Below are positions 26,877-35,123 of a stretch of 64,000 bases of DNA, piece after piece. A program made the position numbers and the translations under genes. The notes under the pieces were generated by a model. That model was given only the letters and a program-made list of their open reading frames with translations, was not told where the DNA came from and ran no database searches. Each line of letters opens with the position of its first letter. Within the stretch, counting starts at the first letter, position 1. Source of the DNA: Turicibacter sp. (GTDB lineage Bacteria; Bacillota; Bacilli; MOL361; Turicibacteraceae); contig JAUMTV010000003.1 of NCBI GenBank assembly GCA_030531025.1, positions 8,801 through 72,800 of the forward strand. The letters are read 5' to 3'.

Positions 26877-27014
26877 CTAATATCCGATATCAGGAATACT
26901 AGACTCTGCTCCTAATAAAATATTATTTTGGCGTTCTACAGCTTTTGTTTCAGTGAGATTAAAGACTAAAATAAAAATAAATGATGTAACTACTAATTTT
27001 AATTTCATTTTCAT
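26877..27014 (-). CDS. Putative secreted signalling peptide precursor
   Basis: A 45-residue precursor. It has a Lys-rich start and hydrophobic core (KLVVTSFIFILVFNLTETKA, a good Sec signal), then about 20 residues ending GAESSIPDIGY. The ATG at 27014 lies very close to GGAGG; the second ATG, two codons in, has better spacing. It is directly downstream of the TPR-type regulator at 27109, the arrangement of papR after plcR and nprX after nprR, where the processed C-terminus is re-imported and binds the regulator. A function as a pheromone is inference. Confidence 0.6.
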   Translation of the reverse strand: MKMKLKLVVTSFIFILVFNLTETKAVERQNNILLGAESSIPDIGY

Positions 27015-27108
27015 CCCTCCATTTTTTTCAAGATTTATTTTATCATTTTTTTTTACAAATTAGTCGAAAATTAATATGACAAAACAAACAATTCTATTTT
27101 GTCATAAA

Positions 27109-28332
27109 TTATTTTTTTATAAGTATTTCACCAAAACGATCAAATTTTTTATTTAGTACTACGTACTGAATAACCTTTGAATATATGTAATTAAATATAT
27201 CCTGATTAATTACACGCTTTTTAACTAAGAAATTTATTTCTTGAACAAGCTCAATGATATCTATCTCAAGATTTAATGATATTAAAATTTCAAGGTATGT
27301 TTCATAAAACCAACGAATAAAACGTTGTTCCTTTTCTTTTAAAATTTCACTTTTTATACTTTTTATAAAAATTAATCCCTCTTCATATTCTCTCATATGT
27401 CTATAAATAGCTCCAATTAATAGAATTGTCTTATATCGGATATCAGATGTTACTTGTTCTGTTCTTCCTAATAATTCAAAACAAATTCCCAATGCCTCTG
27501 AATAGCAACTATCTTCTTTATAATTAACTGCTAAATTATAATAAATATGATCTATCAAATCCTCCCCTAATGGAGATTTTAAATAGTTCTCTAAAACTTC
27601 ACGTCCTTTCTGAAACTCTCCCATCTTTCGTAGAGTATGTTCCTTTAACAAAATACTTCCTATTACTGTAAGTTTATCTCGACTACATTTAATATTTTCA
27701 TCGGCATATCCTAACGCTTTATCTACATTCCCTAGATTCGCTTCTATAAATCCCATATAATACATTAGCTTATATTTATCTTCATCTTTATTTACATAAT
27801 TTAGTGCAAGTCTATAATAAGCCAAAGCCCCTTCATTATTCAAATTCATCTTCAAATTGGTTGCCATCTTTTTATAAAGATCTAATGGAGATTTATTCAG
27901 TTGTAATGCACATTGAATAGCTTCCTGAAAATATTCATTTGATTTTTGATAATTCTTTTCTTCTTGTTCTTTGTTGCCTAATTGTTGATAAATTTCATAG
28001 ATAACCTCTACAACATTAAACTCTTTAGCTACCTCAAATAAATCCTCATCATATATTCCTCTTATCTTATACTGTTGATTTAGCCATTCTTTTGCTTGAG
28101 TATAGAGACTTTTCTTAAACTCTGTATAAGAATAGTCTAAACAAACTTTTCCGTCAGTTAAATCAACTAATGCTTTATAGATACTTTCAACCATCTCATC
28201 AGATGGATTGCGTTTATTATTTTCTATTAAACTTAAATAATATTGTGTAATTCCATAACTTTCAAAAATAGCTTGCTTTAAATGATACTTCTTACGGCAT
28301 AACTTAGTTTTATCTCCCACTGTTAAAAACAT
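27109..28332 (-). CDS. RRNPP-type regulator, XRE HTH plus TPR
   Basis: About 407 residues. The N-terminal XRE-like DNA-binding domain (ESYGITQYYLSLIENNKRNPS at about 25-45) is followed by repeated TPR-like helices (NYQKSNEYFQEAIQCALQL, GALAYYRLALNYVNKDEDKY) to the end. This is the build of PlcR, NprR, Rgg and related peptide-binding regulators. I prefer the start MFLTVG at 28332, six bases after GGTGA; the frame begins six codons earlier. It is followed by a 45-residue secreted peptide gene, supporting a peptide-sensing circuit. Probable targets are the secreted caspase-like gene or cassette functions. Confidence 0.75.
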   Translation of the reverse strand: MFLTVGDKTKLCRKKYHLKQAIFESYGITQYYLSLIENNKRNPSDEMVESIYKALVDLTDGKVCLDYSYTEFKKSLYTQAKEWLNQQYKIRGIYDEDLFEVAKEFNVVEVIYEIYQQLGNKEQEEKNYQKSNEYFQEAIQCALQLNKSPLDLYKKMATNLKMNLNNEGALAYYRLALNYVNKDEDKYKLMYYMGFIEANLGNVDKALGYADENIKCSRDKLTVIGSILLKEHTLRKMGEFQKGREVLENYLKSPLGEDLIDHIYYNLAVNYKEDSCYSEALGICFELLGRTEQVTSDIRYKTILLIGAIYRHMREYEEGLIFIKSIKSEILKEKEQRFIRWFYETYLEILISLNLEIDIIELVQEINFLVKKRVINQDIFNYIYSKVIQYVVLNKKFDRFGEILIKK

Positions 28333-28350
28333 ACTGTCACCCAATTTCAT

Positions 28351-28719
28351 TCTCTTTATTTACTCACAATAACATTTTACAAAAAATTACAATTATAAAC
28401 AATGAATAGGTTATAATATTTTTTCTAAGTAATTGATACGGTAAATTACCAAACAAATAAGATACTTATCTGTGAAATAGTCTAAGTTATATAATAAAAA
28501 GGAAGTTAACCTAAATGGCTAACTTCCCTCATTAACACTCAATATAATTAGGGTTATATGAATTTAATGCCATTTATATCCCACATAATTGGCCATATAA
28601 GTAGATTATTAAACTTACCAATTCAATAAAATTTTCAACTACTTTATATAAACACACATCTAAATGGTATAATATAGTTAATCAACAAGGTATGAGATGA
28701 AAAAGGTGGAATATAGCTG
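28351..28719. promoter_or_regulatory. Divergent promoter region of regulator and HNH gene
   Basis: Contains a hairpin GGAAGTTA/TAACTTCC at about 28500-28527 with a U-run on the minus strand, and an extended -10 TGGTATAAT ending at 28673 for the HNH gene. No gene seen. Confidence 0.55.
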
Positions 28720-29400
28720 ATGAGTTTAAAAGAGAAACTGTTAAAAGAAGTTGAAAATTCAAATGAACTGAAACAAAGCTCAAAAAAAAGTAAAAGAAAT
28801 TCTATTAGACTTGCAACAGAAGTTTATGAGATTAATTTAGAGGAAGTGACGATTGATGAGAAAACTGCTTTAGCCCAAAAAGAAATAATTAAAAAGAAGT
28901 GTGAGGAAAAAGGAAAAGGTAAGACCGAGGTTTCTAATATTTACGGCATTGTTAGAGATGCATTTGAGTGTGTTCATGGATATGAATTACCGAGAATAGA
29001 TGATAAAAAACTAACTTCCATATATAGGGAAAATATAAAAGAAATTAAATTTAATATAGATGAAGATATTGAAGCAGAATTGAATGATGAAATCGAATTG
29101 TATGAAGGTAAAAAACAAACACGTACCATTACAACAAGACAACGTAACTCTGACGCAAGGAAATATGTTATAGAACGTGACAACTATACCTGTCAATGTT
29201 GTGGTCTGAAACCAATTGAGTTATTTAAAAATACGCTACATGTTCACCATAATAGCCCATTACATAAGTCTACAGGATCTAGAAAGGTGAATTTCGATGA
29301 ACTTGTAACACTCTGTCCAACGTGTCATGGTTATGTTCATTATAAAAAAGAAGAAATAACAGTTGATGATGTTAGAATGAAGCTTAAAAACAAATCTTAA
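28720..29400 (+). CDS. HNH endonuclease
   Basis: A 226-residue protein. The N-terminal 140 residues are charged and helical and unrecognised. The C-terminal HNH domain is complete: CQCCG (first zinc pair, C158/C161), LHVHHNSPLH (catalytic His176-His177), VNFDELVTLCPTCHGYVH (Asn and second Cys pair, C199/C202, and His207), as in McrA-type nucleases. GGTGG precedes the ATG. It stands alone on the plus strand, followed by a terminator. It is likely a restriction-type defence nuclease acting on modified or foreign DNA; specificity is unknown. Confidence 0.82.
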   Translation: MSLKEKLLKEVENSNELKQSSKKSKRNSIRLATEVYEINLEEVTIDEKTALAQKEIIKKKCEEKGKGKTEVSNIYGIVRDAFECVHGYELPRIDDKKLTSIYRENIKEIKFNIDEDIEAELNDEIELYEGKKQTRTITTRQRNSDARKYVIERDNYTCQCCGLKPIELFKNTLHVHHNSPLHKSTGSRKVNFDELVTLCPTCHGYVHYKKEEITVDDVRMKLKNKS

Positions 29401-29431
29401 CACTGGAATAAAAGAAGTTTAATAATATCAC

Positions 29432-29470
29432 AAAAAAAGATTAAAACCCGAAAGCTTTAATCTTTTTTAT
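29432..29470 (+). terminator. Terminator after the HNH gene
   Basis: AAAGATTAAA and TTTAATCTTTTTT arms around a short GC-containing loop. It can serve both the HNH gene and convergent transcription from 29602. Confidence 0.75.
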
Positions 29471-29601
29471 TCAATATAAGGTTCATTATATTAGATTTAT
29501 AACTCTAATCATTCAACACAATCTCTCTCATATTGTTCTTACTAATCAACTCATTCAATATACTGCTCAATCTTGTTGAATCATAATATAGAATCGTCTA
29601 A

Positions 29602-30129
29602 TTAAGAAATAATGTATCGAATTAAAATAACGTCTTTAAGCCCTGTCCCCTCTAATACTTTTCTAAAATAAAAATTCATATCATTCATCACTACCTTATG
29701 GAAGTTCCGTGGTTTCCGACTAACAATGGTATATTCGGGATAAATTAAAACACCATATTTAACTTTAGGAATAAAAGTCATTGATCCATTTAATAATTTT
29801 AAAATATCATGATGAATTCGTTTAACTTCAGATTTCTCCACTTCAATTGCAATTTTAAGTGTTTCATTATAGAAATCCACACTGTGCTTAAACCCCTCGT
29901 TTTTCCATAAACGACAAGCATGAAAAACATCCCGTTGATCCCACACAAAACCCCTAGATTTTAAAACTTCATAAATCTTTTTATCTAACTCTATCAAAGT
30001 GTCCTTATAACAAGTAATACCACTAATAGAATTGAGTTGTTTCAATAAATCATTTACAATTACGTCAGGTACTGGTTGGTCAACATTATAACCAATATCT
30101 GATAATGTGAGTGCATTAAAATGAATCAA
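29602..30129 (-). CDS. BglII-like restriction endonuclease-fold protein
   Basis: About 175 residues from TTG at 30129, six bases after GAGGTG. The longer frame (to 30276) adds 49 residues with a proline/glycine-rich stretch and no ribosome binding site. Core motif LKIAIEVEKSEVKRIHHDIL followed by KYGVLIYPE fits the PD-(D/E)XK fold of the BglII/BstYI group, where E-x-E/Q carries the metal site. No methyltransferase is adjacent, so it is either solitary or non-classical. It is the last gene before the right end of cassette 1. Confidence 0.6.
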   Translation of the reverse strand: MIHFNALTLSDIGYNVDQPVPDVIVNDLLKQLNSISGITCYKDTLIELDKKIYEVLKSRGFVWDQRDVFHACRLWKNEGFKHSVDFYNETLKIAIEVEKSEVKRIHHDILKLLNGSMTFIPKVKYGVLIYPEYTIVSRKPRNFHKVVMNDMNFYFRKVLEGTGLKDVILIRYIIS

Positions 30130-30198
30130 AATATTCACCTCTAATAAAATATTATCATGTATGTATAATATTTTAGAACTCGTCAATATTATATCTGT

Positions 30199-30212
30199 AC
30201 CCCCCGGGGGGT
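30199..30212. repeat. GC-only palindrome upstream of the BglII-like gene
   Basis: ACCCCCCGGGGGGT, a perfect 14-base palindrome with a pure-GC core in a very AT-rich neighbourhood, 70 bases upstream of the TTG start. Possible operator or nuclease-related site. Confidence 0.55.
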
Positions 30213-30605
30213 TGCATGAGGGAAAAGAAAAAATCATCTGCAATTTTGAGTCTTCACCAGAAATGGTGCTTGACAATTTCTTTCTATTAAAACTATTAAT
30301 TTAAGTTTTAAAATTAGCTATTTTCCGTGTAATTTGAACATCATTTTAGATGAGAAAATATTTTTTAAAAATCAAGAACCAATTTTGGTGATGAGCCGCA
30401 ATTTTATTTAAAAAGTATGATTTTATTTTACCCCATGTAAAAGCAATTTAAGTAACTAAATTAATTGTAGCATTTGGCGATGTTTGTTAATTTAGCTATT
30501 TCTATTATACTTTAACATGACAAGATTAATATTCCCAATTTAAGTGTTATCATAAGCTAACACTTAATGTAATTATTGTATGTAAACCCATATTTTAAAT
30601 ATATT
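30213..30605. other. Intergenic right end of cassette 1
   Basis: AT-rich sequence without a supported gene up to the attachment site. Small imperfect hairpins only. The TTTTGGTGATGAGCC motif near 30384 recurs in part near 38414 in cassette 2. Confidence 0.4.
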
Positions 30606-30669
30606 GGACGTGTATACTAACCGGAACGCCCCATCTCCACCATGAAATACACGTCCGCAACTGTTACAG
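30606..30669 (+). other. Attachment site B: cassette 1 / cassette 2 junction
   Basis: Core CCCCATCTCCACCA at 30629-30642. Perfect inverted repeat GGACGTGTAT (30606-30615) and ATACACGTCC (30647-30656) flanks it. TACTAACCGGAACG precedes the core and GCAACTGTTACAGG follows the right arm, then the same terminator hairpin as after site A. Confidence 0.8.
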
Positions 30670-30686
30670 GAAATTGAATCAAAATA

Positions 30687-30740
30687 AAAAGATTAATCTG
30701 AGTCTAGTAGATTACTACTAAATTGAGATTAATCTTTTTT
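30687..30740 (+). terminator. Cassette 2 left-end terminator
   Basis: Near-identical to 6461-6514: GATTAATCT/AGATTAATC arms, U-run. Together with the preceding arm it forms a direct repeat of about 100 bases with the start of cassette 1. Confidence 0.8.
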
Positions 30741-30762
30741 ATTTTACATTTTAAAAATTATA

Positions 30763-31524
30763 TTAAATCAGTGGTCTATTTTCTTCACTTCTTTCTATCA
30801 GATTATTATTTTCATCAAAAATTGCTTGATAAAAATAATCAAAATCTCCTGATTCAAACAAATATCGTCCTAACTCTGCCAATGGATTCAAAGTATTGCC
30901 TATCCCAGCTAATAAACAAACGACTTCTTTATTTTCACCATCTGATTCGATTCCAACCCATCTACAATATTTGAGATTATTGCCTATTATCCTACAATCA
31001 AAAAAGTAATAACCTTTTCCTACTACACAGAGGCATTTTATGGGAGGATTTAATAAAAATTTATTATCAAGACTTATATATCTTTGAAGCTCATTACCTT
31101 TAATATCTGTATTATACGCAAAACAAACTGTCATATTAGTATATCCCATTGATTGTAAATTAATAAACTTCTGTACAGTTGTCTGCAGTTCAGTACTAGT
31201 CAACTTTGTTTTCACCTCAAAAGCATATACTACAGATTCTATAGGAACTATGTGATGTACTTTATCTATATACATAGGAGGTAAAATATTAGTATTATAA
31301 ATAATTAAATCTGTTTCATTTGATTGCAATCCACTGCTATTTATGATTAATCCACCAGTAATTTCATAATTTTTATTAAGATATTTTTCTAATAACTCTG
31401 CTAGATATTCTTCTCTCCCACTCCCTGCAACACCTCTATGGGTTATAAGACTATCATTGTTAGACCTTTCTAATGTGTACCTTATTTCCAACTTAGCTTT
31501 TTCTATCATCCACTTATTACTCAT
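30763..31524 (-). CDS. DUF6602-like nuclease-fold protein
   Basis: A 253-residue protein. HRGVAGSGREEYLAELLEKY (E38), NETDLIIYN (D72) and SVVYAFEVKTKL (E103, K105) lay out a PD-(D/E)XK active site in order E-D-ExK; the pattern matches DUF6602. GGAG precedes the ATG. It lies 25 bases downstream of the DUF6414-like gene and probably in one transcript. First gene inside the left end of cassette 2. Defence function is likely from fold and location but not established. Confidence 0.68.
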   Translation of the reverse strand: MSNKWMIEKAKLEIRYTLERSNNDSLITHRGVAGSGREEYLAELLEKYLNKNYEITGGLIINSSGLQSNETDLIIYNTNILPPMYIDKVHHIVPIESVVYAFEVKTKLTSTELQTTVQKFINLQSMGYTNMTVCFAYNTDIKGNELQRYISLDNKFLLNPPIKCLCVVGKGYYFFDCRIIGNNLKYCRWVGIESDGENKEVVCLLAGIGNTLNPLAELGRYLFESGDFDYFYQAIFDENNNLIERSEENRPLI

Positions 31525-31549
31525 AACATTCTCCTATAACAAATCGTTC

Positions 31550-32314
31550 TTATTGATATATTGCTAGAACTTCTAATTGTACATAATCTTCATCTAATGT
31601 AATATTTTTTATATTTGGATCTGATTGTAATTCGAATTGTCTTCTGAGAGCTCTATTTAGGGAGAATAAGTCTTTCAGTACATCAAATACAATAACTGAC
31701 TTTCCATTGACACTCTTCTTTGAAACAAATTTAGCTAGCACAGTTACCTCTTCATTCTCAAACTCATCTAAGCTTTCGATATCACAACAAAAATTATTAG
31801 AATTTACCTTTGAAAAACAAATTCTCCCATCAAATAAATCTTCTGTCTCAATCAATAGTGGCACTTTTGTACTATCTTTCCCTAAAAGGCATTTGAGAGC
31901 TTCACTTTCCTCTGTTGAATTCGCTTGAATGCTATTTACTAAAAACGGTTTAAATTTATTTAACATATCTAGCATATGAAACTCTTCTGGTATATTAAAT
32001 GTTCCTGTAAAGCGAATTATTGTTGAACTGGGTATCGTATTAGTATCAGCATCACAATTTAATAAATCAAAATAATCATCTCTTTCTTGTAAGGCATTCT
32101 CGAACTCTTCACAATCCAATAAATAATTATTAAAAATATCGCCGTTTAATTCACTTTTCCCTCCTGTTTCACCTGAGAAAAATGGTATTGCTCCTTTAAA
32201 TCCATTCTCTGTAATTACCGTTGCATTTTTAAATTCTATTAATTTTTTTCTCTCAATTAAAGATTTATACTCCATCACTCTTTTATGATTAAAATATACG
32301 AGTGTACGAAACAT
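31550..32314 (-). CDS. DUF6414-like protein, partner of DUF6602
   Basis: About 254 residues (start MFRTLVYFN at 32314; an ATG two codons earlier is closer to the GGTGG site). The opening TLVYFNHKRVMEYKSLIERK fits the DUF6414 family, which begins with a strand followed by a helix; the remainder is alpha/beta with a final VQLEVLAIYQ strand. The family's role is unknown and it is often found next to nucleases. Its close spacing to the DUF6602 gene suggests a two-gene system. Confidence 0.55.
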   Translation of the reverse strand: MFRTLVYFNHKRVMEYKSLIERKKLIEFKNATVITENGFKGAIPFFSGETGGKSELNGDIFNNYLLDCEEFENALQERDDYFDLLNCDADTNTIPSSTIIRFTGTFNIPEEFHMLDMLNKFKPFLVNSIQANSTEESEALKCLLGKDSTKVPLLIETEDLFDGRICFSKVNSNNFCCDIESLDEFENEEVTVLAKFVSKKSVNGKSVIVFDVLKDLFSLNRALRRQFELQSDPNIKNITLDEDYVQLEVLAIYQ

Positions 32315-32366
32315 TAACATCCACCACTTTCCATTTATTGTATATTAATAGTATAACAAATATTCA

Positions 32367-32609
32367 TCATAACAACAAACATTCGTTCATTATTTTATAT
32401 ACTATATTCAAAGATTCCTCCTGTTGTAGTAAATAATTCAATTCATCTTCAGTATACATTTCTTCAACAATTAAATCTAGGATCATGGTTTTCACTATCA
32501 ATTCATGTAATCGATCTGCTATTGATTCTTCATCTAATTGTAACAGTTCTTGGAGGAATTGATCATATTCTTCTTGTACTCGTTCATATAGGATGATCCG
32601 CTGATTCAT
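32367..32609 (-). CDS. Small helical protein, IILYERVQ family
   Basis: 80 residues from ATG 32609, with GGAG nine bases upstream; the frame could extend five codons to a TTG. MNQRIILYERVQEEYDQFLQ, then ELIVKTMILDLIVEEMYTED. All helical and acidic. An intact relative is at 35451 and a decayed one at 7971, so cassettes carry up to one or two each. I do not recognise the family; the size suggests a helix-bundle regulator or antitoxin-like protein. Confidence 0.65.
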   Translation of the reverse strand: MNQRIILYERVQEEYDQFLQELLQLDEESIADRLHELIVKTMILDLIVEEMYTEDELNYLLQQEESLNIVYKIMNECLLL

Positions 32610-32628
32610 GTTATTCAGCTCCAAAAAA

Positions 32629-32664
32629 ATAAGCCATCAAGAATTAACTCTTGATGGCACTTCT
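32629..32664 (-). terminator. Terminator after the small lipoprotein gene
   Basis: GCCATCAAGA/TCTTGATGGC stem and U-run on the minus strand, the same arms as at 8131-8174. Confidence 0.78.
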
Positions 32665-32676
32665 ATTAAATAATTT

Positions 32677-33054
32677 CTATTCTGAATAATCCTCCCAAAT
32701 ATCGATACCTAATATACTTTTTGTTTTACAACTAAATTTAAAGTTCGTATGATTTTCATCTACATAAAACTTTAACTTCTTGCTACGGAGACCATACTTA
32801 ACATAAATCGTGTATTCACCTTCTGGTAGATTCATTCGATAATTGACCATATCTGAATTAGAAATTTGCCCAACTTTATGGTCGTTAATAAATACATTAT
32901 AATCTAAAAAGGCTCCTCCCCAAGCTCCTTCTCGATTTAATTGAACGATCACCTCATACGTTTGTTGATTTGTATGAGTAGATGGGACTTGCTTACTGTC
33001 ACATCCTATCACTCCTATGAGTAATATTAACAGACAGATAACAACTCTTTTCAT
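32677..33054 (-). CDS. Small predicted lipoprotein
   Basis: A 125-residue protein. The lipoprotein signal ends in IGVIGC. The mature part is beta-rich (YEVIVQLNREGAWGGAFLDY, LPEGEYTIYVKYG) like a small immunoglobulin-type or PEGA-like surface domain. It follows the WG-repeat gene by 13 bases, so it is in the same operon, driven by the CCGTCA promoter at 35029. A surface-exposed partner of the WG-repeat membrane protein is a reasonable guess. Confidence 0.65.
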   Translation of the reverse strand: MKRVVICLLILLIGVIGCDSKQVPSTHTNQQTYEVIVQLNREGAWGGAFLDYNVFINDHKVGQISNSDMVNYRMNLPEGEYTIYVKYGLRSKKLKFYVDENHTNFKFSCKTKSILGIDIWEDYSE

Positions 33055-33067
33055 TTAAATCCCCCTC

Positions 33068-34975
33068 CTATTGCTCTACAATTCTTCCATCCTCATAAAC
33101 TGTTACTCGTAATAAGAACCCAGATCCTCCTGCTTCTTGCATTGATTTCGAATGTAATGAAATCACACAATAGCCTAATCCATTATTTTCATCATAGAAT
33201 ATTCCATCCTCTATTGAGTAGATTGTATCCTCATCCTCACCATACTGCTTCTTCGCATAATCGATGGCAGTATCAAATGTAAATTCTTCTTCTATCGTCA
33301 TATTAGCTGGTTCTTCTTTCTTAACTAATTCACTATTCCCCTCATAATTAGGATTTAATTTGAATTTATACACTGTATTTCCGAAAATAAAAACTTCTCC
33401 TCCTTGGCTAACTCCAAAGAATCCATCACTAATAGATGGACTAATCACAATTGATAATTCTTCAATCAAACTTCCATCTTCATTAAGAAACTTAAGCTTT
33501 TTCTCATGAATTGAATTTGATATAGAAACAAAAATTCCATTTTCTAAGACGTATACATTGCTACCTGTAGCAGATTCAAATATCCATTCAAATTCCATGT
33601 CCATAATTCCGCACTCCCCAAAGGTATCACAAACGGCATAGAAGTTGTCAAATACTCCTTCTCCTAAAGGTTTTACTTCTGTGAATTGGTACACACCATC
33701 TAAGTTCTTAACCACTGCTCCTACTTCGTTATAAACAGTTGTATTAAATCCATCCGCAACCATTACATATTCATTTAAAGTTTGCATTTGATTTTCATAT
33801 GGAATTTGTGGTTCAAATAACCATCCGTTATGAGTGAATATTCCCTTCTCTCCTTTATCATTATAAATAATGAAATATGGATCACTAGAGTCCCAAATGG
33901 CACTGTTGTATTCAATGGAACTATACTTAGGTTCTAAAATAATGTCTCCATTGGCATTTAGAATCCCCCATTTTCCATCTGTACTTTTAAAGGCATATTC
34001 TTGTTGTGTTGAATTATTTATTTGAATCGCTGAATATACCGGCTGAACAAGCAGTTCCTGTTCGATTATATACCCATCTTCACTTTTATGAGTTAGTTGT
34101 AATCCAACTAGACCTGTATTGGGATCATATAAAGTATCTACACTTGAAGCACCATTAGAACTATTTTGAGTAAATGTCTGATACTTCGCTTTTATTTCTG
34201 AATATTCATTCCCCGGTACAGGTGCTTCAACCACATCTCCATCTTGATTCAATATTCCATAACCTTTTATAAAGCTACCATCTTGAAATAATTGTTGTGA
34301 ATAAAAAATATATTCATTCGTCATCTCTTCAATTGCTATATCACCTACTGATTGGAGTTCATTAAAATCCCCATCATAGATTGAATAGGTATCTCCGACT
34401 TTAACTAATAAACGATTTTCTGTCATCACATTAATCTCGGTCACGTCATTGTACTGGGTGACAAATTCAACCCCCGTATACTTCCCTAAACTAGTATCTT
34501 GTTCATCTGATTCTTTAACTTCATCAAAATAATTATTGGAACCTATGGTAATAATATCTGATCCAGAATCTTGTGTTTCCACTTCTGTAGTAACAGATTG
34601 GTTAATCTCTTCATCGTCATTAGTGAAGAAATAAACTCCGTAACCTATAGCAGATAGGACACAGACCCCTATTAATCCAAAATGAACGGCTCTATCTTTG
34701 ATGCCGAATGGCATTTTATCTCCTAATAATTTCTCTAAAATAAAAATAACTAGAAATACAATTCCTGCTATAACTGCCCCAATCAGTAAAGATTTTAAAA
34801 CCACTACTAATAAGGCAAATAATAAGGCTAAGATTAAATAAACGATAAAACACGCAATAACATAATCAAAAAACATTCTTTTGTGACCGAAGTAAATAAC
34901 TCCGAACATTGAACGATACTTTTGAAAAACAATCCACCCTACTACTAAAGATAAAATAAATAAAACTACACTCAT
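33068..34975 (-). CDS. Membrane protein with WG repeats
   Basis: A 635-residue protein. Four transmembrane segments lie in the first 130 residues, followed by an acidic linker. The long outer part holds WG-type beta repeats (GKWGILNANGDIILEPKYSS, KGIFTHNGWLFEPQ, GYGILNQDGDVV, ECGIMDMEFEWIF), typical of propeller-like surface proteins. GGAGAG precedes the ATG. Promoter with the CCGTCA operator at 35029-35061, shared with cassette 1 promoters. Function unknown; WG-repeat proteins occur as cell-surface or effector proteins. Confidence 0.68.
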   Translation of the reverse strand: MSVVLFILSLVVGWIVFQKYRSMFGVIYFGHKRMFFDYVIACFIVYLILALLFALLVVVLKSLLIGAVIAGIVFLVIFILEKLLGDKMPFGIKDRAVHFGLIGVCVLSAIGYGVYFFTNDDEEINQSVTTEVETQDSGSDIITIGSNNYFDEVKESDEQDTSLGKYTGVEFVTQYNDVTEINVMTENRLLVKVGDTYSIYDGDFNELQSVGDIAIEEMTNEYIFYSQQLFQDGSFIKGYGILNQDGDVVEAPVPGNEYSEIKAKYQTFTQNSSNGASSVDTLYDPNTGLVGLQLTHKSEDGYIIEQELLVQPVYSAIQINNSTQQEYAFKSTDGKWGILNANGDIILEPKYSSIEYNSAIWDSSDPYFIIYNDKGEKGIFTHNGWLFEPQIPYENQMQTLNEYVMVADGFNTTVYNEVGAVVKNLDGVYQFTEVKPLGEGVFDNFYAVCDTFGECGIMDMEFEWIFESATGSNVYVLENGIFVSISNSIHEKKLKFLNEDGSLIEELSIVISPSISDGFFGVSQGGEVFIFGNTVYKFKLNPNYEGNSELVKKEEPANMTIEEEFTFDTAIDYAKKQYGEDEDTIYSIEDGIFYDENNGLGYCVISLHSKSMQEAGGSGFLLRVTVYEDGRIVEQ

Positions 34976-35028
34976 CTTTTCTCTCCTTGTTCATGGTATA
35001 ACTAGGTTTAAATAACACCTTACCATTT

Positions 35029-35061
35029 ATTATAGTTTCTAATTCCGACATTTTTTGACGG
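35029..35061 (-). promoter_or_regulatory. Promoter with CCGTCA operator (cassette 2 copy)
   Basis: CCGTCAAAAAATGTCGG ten bases before TATAAT on the minus strand, identical in operator to the cassette 1 copy at 11588-11621. It drives the WG-repeat operon. Confidence 0.65.
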
Positions 35062-35109
35062 TTTAATATTTATTTAATATATTTTTTAAAAATTCATCAC
35101 CCTCTTTGT

Positions 35110-35123
35110 TACGCTTTAGCGTA
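35110..35123 (+). promoter_or_regulatory. Palindromic operator before the Xre gene
   Basis: TACGCTTTAGCGTA, perfect palindrome, about 20 bases upstream of a possible -10 (TATGAT at 35143). Its place fits self-repression by the Xre protein. Confidence 0.55.

Larger units (their letters stand above)
26106..27108. other. Mosaic region between protease-like gene and regulator
   Basis: Besides the radC remnant, the 38- and 45-residue genes and the terminator, it holds an inverted repeat GGTACT/AGTACC at 26423-26446 and AT-rich filler. No other gene seen. Confidence 0.5.
6417..30642. mobile_element. Cassette 1, SCC-like integrative element in ssrA
   Basis: About 24.2 kb bounded by the ssrA-derived cores at 6403 and 30629. 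Its scaffold is a large serine recombinase (13779), a D5-type helicase (16212), an ArgR-like regulator (18868), DUF960 (19459), DUF1643 (20478), a DpnD/PcfM-like protein (21457) and RadC (21700). The same gene set, with DUF927 helicases, typifies staphylococcal SCC elements inserted in rlmH. It shares its first ~100 bases after the core with cassette 2. Excision is inferred, not shown. Confidence 0.75.

Noticed and set aside
29602..30276. Longer reading of the BglII-like protein from 30276
   Set aside because: The extra 49 residues have no ribosome binding site and cross the GC palindrome; the TTG at 30129 has GAGGTG at good spacing.
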